Positions 5,969 to 9,866 of a DNA stretch of 9,866 nt are shown here, in pieces. The notes below the pieces were generated by a model. It saw only the letters and a list, made by a program, of their open reading frames with translations, was not told the origin of the DNA and searched no databases. The DNA comes from JAXHUK01 sp034189725 (GTDB taxonomy: Bacteria > Chloroflexota > Dehalococcoidia > SZUA-161), in NCBI GenBank assembly GCA_034189725.1, contig JAXHUK010000044.1:1-9866 (forward strand), written 5' to 3'. Position numbers and translations under genes: made by a program. Every line of letters begins with the position of its first letter. Position 1 is the stretch's first letter.

Positions 5969-7843
5969 TTATCCAGGCAGGTCTGATTGTTGCTCAGGCT
6001 CCTGGGTGTTAGTAGTCGCCGCAACTGGTCCAGAGGCAGGCACTGGCTCGTTGAACACTGCCTCAAGGGCAGCGCCCTCGAGCGTTTCCTCTGATATCAA
6101 TCTCTCCGCTATTTGAACGAGCTTGTCTTTGTGGGTAGTTAAAATCTCTTTAGCATCATTGTAAGCTTTTTCGATGAGCCGCCCAATCTCCTCGTCAATA
6201 TCATCTGCTACCCTATCACCATAGTCTTTTTGCTCATCCACCATCCTCCCCAGGAATACTAACTCTTCTCTGTGGCCAAAAGTACGCAAACCGAGTTTGG
6301 TACTCATACCATATTCCTTGATCATCTTACGAACAAGTAAGGTAGCGTGTTCCAGGTCGCTGCTTGCTCCTGTTGTTACCTCTTCACTACCGAATATGAT
6401 CTCCTCGGCAGCGCGTCCTCCCAAGTAGGTGGTTATGATGTCCTGCAACTGCGTGATGCTATACAAGTGGCGGTCTTCTGTAGGGAGTTGCTTGGTATAA
6501 CCTCCAGCCATGCCCCGGGCAACGATGGAAATCTTATGCACGGGATCCGCATGTTTCAACATACGGGCTACTAAAGCATGACCTGCTTCATGATACGCAA
6601 CGATCTCCTTCTCGTTCTGACTAACGACCCGACTCTTACGCTCTGGACCGAGCTGGACACGGTCTATCGACTCCTGCAACTCGGCCATACCGATGGCATT
6701 CTTGTTTCGCCTTGCTGCCAAAATCGCGGCCTCGTTAACCAGATTTGCCAGATCAGCGCCGCTGAAAAACGGGGTTTGCTTGGCTATTATTTCCAGGTCA
6801 ACGTCGTCTTCCAGTGGCTTGCCTTTGGCATGAACCTCCATTATAGCCTTGCGGCCATGGATATCGGGTTGGTCAAGGACCACTCGACGGTCGAACCTGC
6901 CAGGACGTAGAAGTGCCGGGTCGAGTATATCAGGGCGGTTTGTAGCTGAAATAATGATGACCTTTGTGCTGGAGTCGAAACCGTCCATCTCCACCAGGAT
7001 TTGATTCAGTGTCTGCTCTCTTTCGTCGTGTCCGCCACCCAGACCTGCTCCACGGTGACGGCCAACAGCATCGATCTCGTCGACAAAGATTATAGCTGGA
7101 GCATTGCGTTTGGCCTGGTCGAAGAGGTCTCGTACTCGGGAGGCGCCGACTCCAACAAACATCTCGACAAATTCACTACCACTTATAGAGAAGAATGGCG
7201 TCCCCGCTTCGCCAGCAACAGCCCTGGCTAGCAAAGTCTTACCTGTTCCCGGAGGGCCTACGAGCAATACTCCCCGTGGGATCCGAGCCCCCAGGGCGAT
7301 AAACTTCTCAGGACATTTGAGGAATTCTACAACCTCTTGCAACTCCTGCTTCGCCTCCTCGACTCCTGCCACATCATTGAATGAGATTGTTGGCTTATCA
7401 CCACTGGCTAGCCGTGCACGGCTCTTGCCAAACGCCATGGCTTGATTCGAGCCACCCTGTGCTCGGCGTAATATAAATATGATTAGCGCCCCAAAGAGAA
7501 TTAATGGCAGGAAGTTGATTAGTATCGATCCCCAACTGCCCCATCCGCTGGGTTGCTCGTAGTTGATAGATATTTTCCCCTGTGCAATCCCTTCCTCAAA
7601 TTCCTTGAATGCGTCAAAGCCTTCGGGGACAGTGGTTTCGAAAACTTCATCATTGATGATTGCAATCAAGGAAGTGTTCTTGATTGTAACTTCACCGCCG
7701 CTCTCTTTTACTTTGTTGAATACCTCCAGCGTTGTGGGAGGTTCAACTTCTCCCCTGGGTGAGATAAGCGTGACGAAGATAGCAACCACTGCCATCATAA
7801 TGAGAATCCAGATTATCACTCGACGAGACATTTTGGGCATCAT
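5969..7843 (-). CDS. ftsH: ATP-dependent zinc metalloprotease FtsH
   Basis: A 624-residue membrane-anchored AAA+ protease, complete and of normal length. Two membrane helices (about 9-27 and 106-125) flank an extracytoplasmic domain. The ATPase domain has Walker A GPPGTGKT (196-203), the pore loop MFVG (228-231), Walker B IIFVDEID (251-258) and the second region of homology with its arginine fingers (RPGRFDRR, about 313-320). The peptidase domain has the zinc motif HEAGH (418-422) and the third ligand D496 in SSDLEHAT. A low-complexity tail (PVAATTNTQEPEQQSD) ends the protein. It forms a hexamer that extracts and degrades membrane and short-lived soluble proteins. Two ATGs are adjacent (7843 and 7840); AAAAGG sits 3 bases before the first and 6 before the second, so the second may be used. 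An extended -10 promoter lies just upstream. Confidence 0.98.
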   Translation of the reverse strand: MMPKMSRRVIIWILIMMAVVAIFVTLISPRGEVEPPTTLEVFNKVKESGGEVTIKNTSLIAIINDEVFETTVPEGFDAFKEFEEGIAQGKISINYEQPSGWGSWGSILINFLPLILFGALIIFILRRAQGGSNQAMAFGKSRARLASGDKPTISFNDVAGVEEAKQELQEVVEFLKCPEKFIALGARIPRGVLLVGPPGTGKTLLARAVAGEAGTPFFSISGSEFVEMFVGVGASRVRDLFDQAKRNAPAIIFVDEIDAVGRHRGAGLGGGHDEREQTLNQILVEMDGFDSSTKVIIISATNRPDILDPALLRPGRFDRRVVLDQPDIHGRKAIMEVHAKGKPLEDDVDLEIIAKQTPFFSGADLANLVNEAAILAARRNKNAIGMAELQESIDRVQLGPERKSRVVSQNEKEIVAYHEAGHALVARMLKHADPVHKISIVARGMAGGYTKQLPTEDRHLYSITQLQDIITTYLGGRAAEEIIFGSEEVTTGASSDLEHATLLVRKMIKEYGMSTKLGLRTFGHREELVFLGRMVDEQKDYGDRVADDIDEEIGRLIEKAYNDAKEILTTHKDKLVQIAERLISEETLEGAALEAVFNEPVPASGPVAATTNTQEPEQQSDLPG

Positions 7844-7867
7844 TGACCTTTTAATAGTTCTATGACG

Positions 7868-7896
7868 ATTATATCAGATTGACAACCAGAATTAAA
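7868..7896 (-). promoter_or_regulatory. Extended -10 promoter for ftsH
   Basis: The minus strand reads TGATATAAT (7868-7876), a perfect TGn plus TATAAT extended -10. The sequence at the -35 position (TTTAAT, 7891-7896, 17-base spacer) is weak, as is usual for extended -10 promoters. Transcription would start near 7861, leaving a leader of about 18 bases. Confidence 0.7.
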
Positions 7897-7938
7897 GTTG
7901 GTATGTTGCAAGCGATAGCTCACATGTTCGTAATTATA

Positions 7939-7968
7939 TTGAGTAACCGGAGTCCCTTGTGGTATACT
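7939..7968 (+). promoter_or_regulatory. Promoter for the NurA-domain gene
   Basis: TTGAGT (7939-7944), an 18-base spacer and TATACT (7963-7968) preceded by TGG give a -35 plus an extended -10. Transcription would start near 7975, about 112 bases before the start codon. It faces away from the ftsH promoter about 60 bases to its left. Confidence 0.65.
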
Positions 7969-7974
7969 CTCAAA

Positions 7975-8086
7975 CAGCGAGGGCGTATCACAATATTCAT
8001 TCTTTACGAGTCCGTGTCACGGCCCTTTAGCTGGTGATAACCAGTAAAAACGACGCAATCAAGAGCCGCTTTTTGAGAGGTATCAG
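7975..8086 (+). promoter_or_regulatory. Leader of the NurA-domain gene with small hairpins and its RBS
   Basis: The predicted leader contains CTGGT-GATA-ACCAG (8031-8044), the palindrome CCGTGTCACGG (8012-8022), and AGGGC/GCCCT arms that could enclose the latter. The ribosome binding site GAGAGG (8075-8080) lies 6 bases before the ATG. The stems are short and fit no riboswitch class that I recognise, so regulation is only a possibility. Confidence 0.3.
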
Positions 8087-9295
8087 ATGTCCCTTGACCT
8101 CAATCAGGTAGTAATTCAAATTGAAAATATGGCAGAGACCCTGAAGGAAGATGAACAGACCTGGCAGGGTTGCCTTAACCGTGCCCTGGAGGTTTTTCGT
8201 ACTCAATCAACCGATATTGACTCACTGAAACGAAAGATCAAGAATAGCAAAGTTACGTGGTTGGTTGCCGGGATAGCAGAAGAACTGCTGGGGAACCATA
8301 AACCTGACCTTTGTCCTCATAATTTCGTTGTTGTTGCCAGCGATGGTTCTCATATAGATGTTGATCGACATAGCCCTGCCAGGTGTTACCTGATCAACGT
8401 CGGTACAACTATCTTGTGCTATGGGCAGGACCCGGATGCCATTCTTTGTAGCCAGCCGACCTTGTATGCAAACCAAGATGATATGACTATAGCGGACCCC
8501 CTTGGCAGCGGAGGGTATCCAGTTGCCGGCGCTCTATTGGGGATAAAGCGAATGGTTGCCGAGTGCATGGCTTTAGCAGAGATTGGCGAGGGGCTTTCCC
8601 CACGTCTGCCAGCCATCGCCCTGCTCGATGGCTCGCTCATTATGTGGGGTCTGGCAGGTGATGTCTATCCGGAATACGTCAGGACGGAATTGCTGAAAAA
8701 GGGTTTCCTCACAGCCCTGGGTAAAATCGAGGAAATGGGCCAGAATAGAGAATTGGCCCTTGCCAGCTATATCAGCCATTCTCAGAGTAGTGAGGTGATA
8801 AACGCTCTCAGGATCGCAATTTGCCCGCATGATTCGCCTGATTGCGACCGTCATTGTCCTCGAAGCTCGCCATCACTGGAGAGGGCGTGTGACGCTGTTG
8901 CGGGTATCCGTGACCGCGACCTGTTTTATGCCCTTCTGGAACCAGGTGAAAGATCGGCTACGTTCATCAGCCGTTCCTCTGTAGTTGAGAAATACTACGG
9001 GGAGCATGAGGTTCGATTCTTCTACTTGAGGGTTGATGATGAGATTGCCCGTGTGGAGTTCCCGGGATGGGTCGAAGCGAGGGGACAGGTTGATTTTGTT
9101 CATGCATTACTATTGGATCAATGCCATCGCGGGCAGGGCTATCCTGTCGCCCTCAGCGAGTCACATGAGCAAGCAGTTGTTACATCGGTTGATAGAGAGC
9201 GATTTCAACACCTTGTCGAGCATGCTCTCACTGAAAAAAAGGTATCCACAGCTACTTCGGCGAAAAGCAGAAGTAAACGCACCAGGTGGGTTTAG
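8087..9295 (+). CDS. NurA-domain nuclease with inserted four-cysteine cluster
   Basis: A 402-residue protein with the NurA nuclease signature. VVASDGSHID places the first catalytic aspartate at D86, ALLDGSL places the second at D181, and the C-terminal motif GYPVALSESHEQAVV (351-365) supplies E358, H360 and E361. Archaeal NurA is a manganese-dependent 5'-3' exonuclease that works with the HerA translocase in DNA end resection; bacterial relatives are less studied. The first 60 residues are a charged helical region. Between the second acid and the C-terminal motif lies C246-x6-C253-x3-C257-x10-C268, a possible zinc or iron-sulfur site not needed by the archaeal enzymes I know. The tail is basic (KSRSKRTRWV). 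The start is supported by GAGAGG at 8075-8080. No HerA gene is in view. A LURP-one gene follows after 101 bases and is probably co-transcribed. Confidence 0.88.
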   Translation: MSLDLNQVVIQIENMAETLKEDEQTWQGCLNRALEVFRTQSTDIDSLKRKIKNSKVTWLVAGIAEELLGNHKPDLCPHNFVVVASDGSHIDVDRHSPARCYLINVGTTILCYGQDPDAILCSQPTLYANQDDMTIADPLGSGGYPVAGALLGIKRMVAECMALAEIGEGLSPRLPAIALLDGSLIMWGLAGDVYPEYVRTELLKKGFLTALGKIEEMGQNRELALASYISHSQSSEVINALRIAICPHDSPDCDRHCPRSSPSLERACDAVAGIRDRDLFYALLEPGERSATFISRSSVVEKYYGEHEVRFFYLRVDDEIARVEFPGWVEARGQVDFVHALLLDQCHRGQGYPVALSESHEQAVVTSVDRERFQHLVEHALTEKKVSTATSAKSRSKRTRWV

Positions 9296-9330
9296 GTGTA
9301 TGATGGATTACAAGTATCCGAGGCAAGCAG

Positions 9331-9359
9331 AGCAAAAGTTCGCGAATAGAGCTTTTGCT
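9331..9359 (+). other. Hairpin between the NurA and LURP-one genes
   Basis: AGCAAAAG (9331-9338) pairs exactly with CTTTTGCT (9352-9359) around a 13-base loop. It lies in the 101-base gap and no T-run follows. It could be an attenuator or an mRNA-processing stem; it does not look like a full terminator, so read-through into the next gene is expected. Confidence 0.35.
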
Positions 9360-9396
9360 GCGATGCCTTAGGGCAAATTGAATAAAGAGGTGCGAA

Positions 9397-9866
9397 ATGA
9401 CGGCAGCTAAACGACTTCATCCAGCATTCCAGCATAACCACTACCTGTTTCGTAAGCAGGTTTTTAAGCTGTTCGGCGAGGCTTTTCATGTCTATGACGA
9501 ATACGGAAGCGTTATTCTTTATTCCAAGCAGAGGCCGTTCAAACTGAGAGAGGACTTTCGCGTTTACTCGGGTGAAACACAGGCTCAAGAACTTTTGACT
9601 GTGAAAACTCCCACGATGATTGACTTCGGTGCAACCTATAATGTTCAAGATGCAACGACAGGGGAAGCAATTGGAGCCATAAGACGAAAGGGACTCAAAT
9701 CCATTTTCAAGGATGAATGGACCTTTCTTTCCAGCGAAGGCCTGGAGGTCGGGAAACTGAGTGAAAGCAGCATGGCAGGAGCTTTCCTGAGCAGATTTAT
9801 TAACCTGGTTCCGCAAACCTATGTTGTCACCTCAGCGGATGGCAGGATAATTGCGGAAATAAAGCA
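9397..9866 (+). CDS. LURP-one-related/tubby C-terminal-like protein, 3' end outside window
   Basis: An open frame from ATG 9397 continues past the right edge with 156 complete codons. The ribosome binding site AAAGAGG (9384-9390) lies 6 bases before the ATG. The sequence has the beta-rich, repeating pattern of the LURP-one/scramblase (DUF567, tubby-like) fold: an N-terminal LFRKQVFKLFGEAFHVYDEYG (17-37), the ILYSKQRPFKLREDF strand pair, ELLTVKTP (65-72), YNVQDATTGEAIGAIRRKGL (81-100), then KDEWTFLSSEG (105-115). The family forms a closed beta barrel around a central helix, and some members bind lipids or membranes. The bacterial function is unknown. About 30-50 residues are probably missing, judging from family size. 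It is likely co-transcribed with the NurA-domain gene. Confidence 0.83.
   Translation, partial: MTAAKRLHPAFQHNHYLFRKQVFKLFGEAFHVYDEYGSVILYSKQRPFKLREDFRVYSGETQAQELLTVKTPTMIDFGATYNVQDATTGEAIGAIRRKGLKSIFKDEWTFLSSEGLEVGKLSESSMAGAFLSRFINLVPQTYVVTSADGRIIAEIK

Noticed and set aside
7104..7445. 113-codon open frame antisense to ftsH
   Set aside because: It mirrors the highly conserved AAA+ domain; open antisense frames are common there and nothing supports expression.
7975..8074. Possible riboswitch in the leader of the NurA gene
   Set aside because: Fragments such as GACGCAA recall known RNA classes, but the required surrounding helices are absent and the stems found are only 4-5 bp.
9300..9371. 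Short plus-strand frame of 23 codons between the NurA and LURP-one genes
   Set aside because: It starts with two ATGs but has only a weak upstream purine stretch and no recognisable content. Its 3' half is explained by the hairpin at 9331-9359.
9292..9816. 174-codon minus-strand open frame at the right
   Set aside because: It overlaps the LURP-one gene, which has a clear ribosome binding site, family-like sequence and the right direction to follow the NurA gene.
1..9866. tRNA or rRNA genes, CRISPR arrays, insertion sequences, toxin-antitoxin or phage genes
   Set aside because: I looked on both strands and saw no cloverleaf, regular direct repeats, transposase motifs, terminal inverted repeats or target duplications. 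The intergenic regions are explained by promoters and hairpins.

Overview
The window looks like ordinary chromosomal DNA from a bacterium. Bacterial housekeeping genes (mnmE, ftsH), Shine-Dalgarno sites and sigma-70-type -35/-10 promoters are present. A PAC2-family protein and a NurA-domain nuclease, both best known from archaea, sit beside them. That mix, plus the style of the FtsH and short-chain dehydrogenase proteins, suggests Chloroflexota (Dehalococcoidia-like). This placement is an inference from gene content and has not been tested by any search.

Layout. (1) Positions 1-2238, minus strand: a PadR-type repressor gene followed 3 bases later by a 12-helix-type MFS permease gene, then a separately promoted NYN/LabA-type RNase gene that runs off the left edge. 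(2) 2239-2451: a divergent control region. It carries a minus-strand promoter with GATATC palindromes in front of padR, a plus-strand promoter for mnmE, and a roughly 120-base mnmE leader containing a 14-position near-perfect stem. (3) 2452-3789, plus: mnmE, the tRNA wobble-uridine modification GTPase. (4) 3850-3891: a perfect 17-bp hairpin between convergent mnmE and a short-chain dehydrogenase gene (3966-4727, minus). (5) 4728-5065: a divergent intergenic region with a promoter on each strand. (6) 5066-5845, plus: a PAC2-family protein, followed by an out-of-frame coding-like stretch and a strong terminator at 5897-5924 shared with convergent ftsH. (7) 5969-7843, minus: ftsH, the membrane AAA+ zinc protease. 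(8) 7844-8086: a divergent region with two extended -10 promoters. (9) 8087-9295, plus: a NurA-domain nuclease with an inserted four-cysteine cluster. It is followed by a LURP-one/tubby-like beta-barrel protein gene (9397 onward) that is cut by the right edge.

Functional links. The PadR-MFS pair reads as a self-contained regulated efflux unit. PAC2 and FtsH both touch protein quality control and share a terminator but not a transcript. The NurA and LURP-one genes are likely co-transcribed, with no HerA partner visible. No tRNA, rRNA, CRISPR array, transposase or phage gene was seen. The points most worth a second look are the mnmE leader structure, the coding-like tail after PAC2, the cysteine cluster in the NurA protein, and the promoter evidence that padR starts at an internal ATG. 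I saw no clear undescribed multi-gene system.
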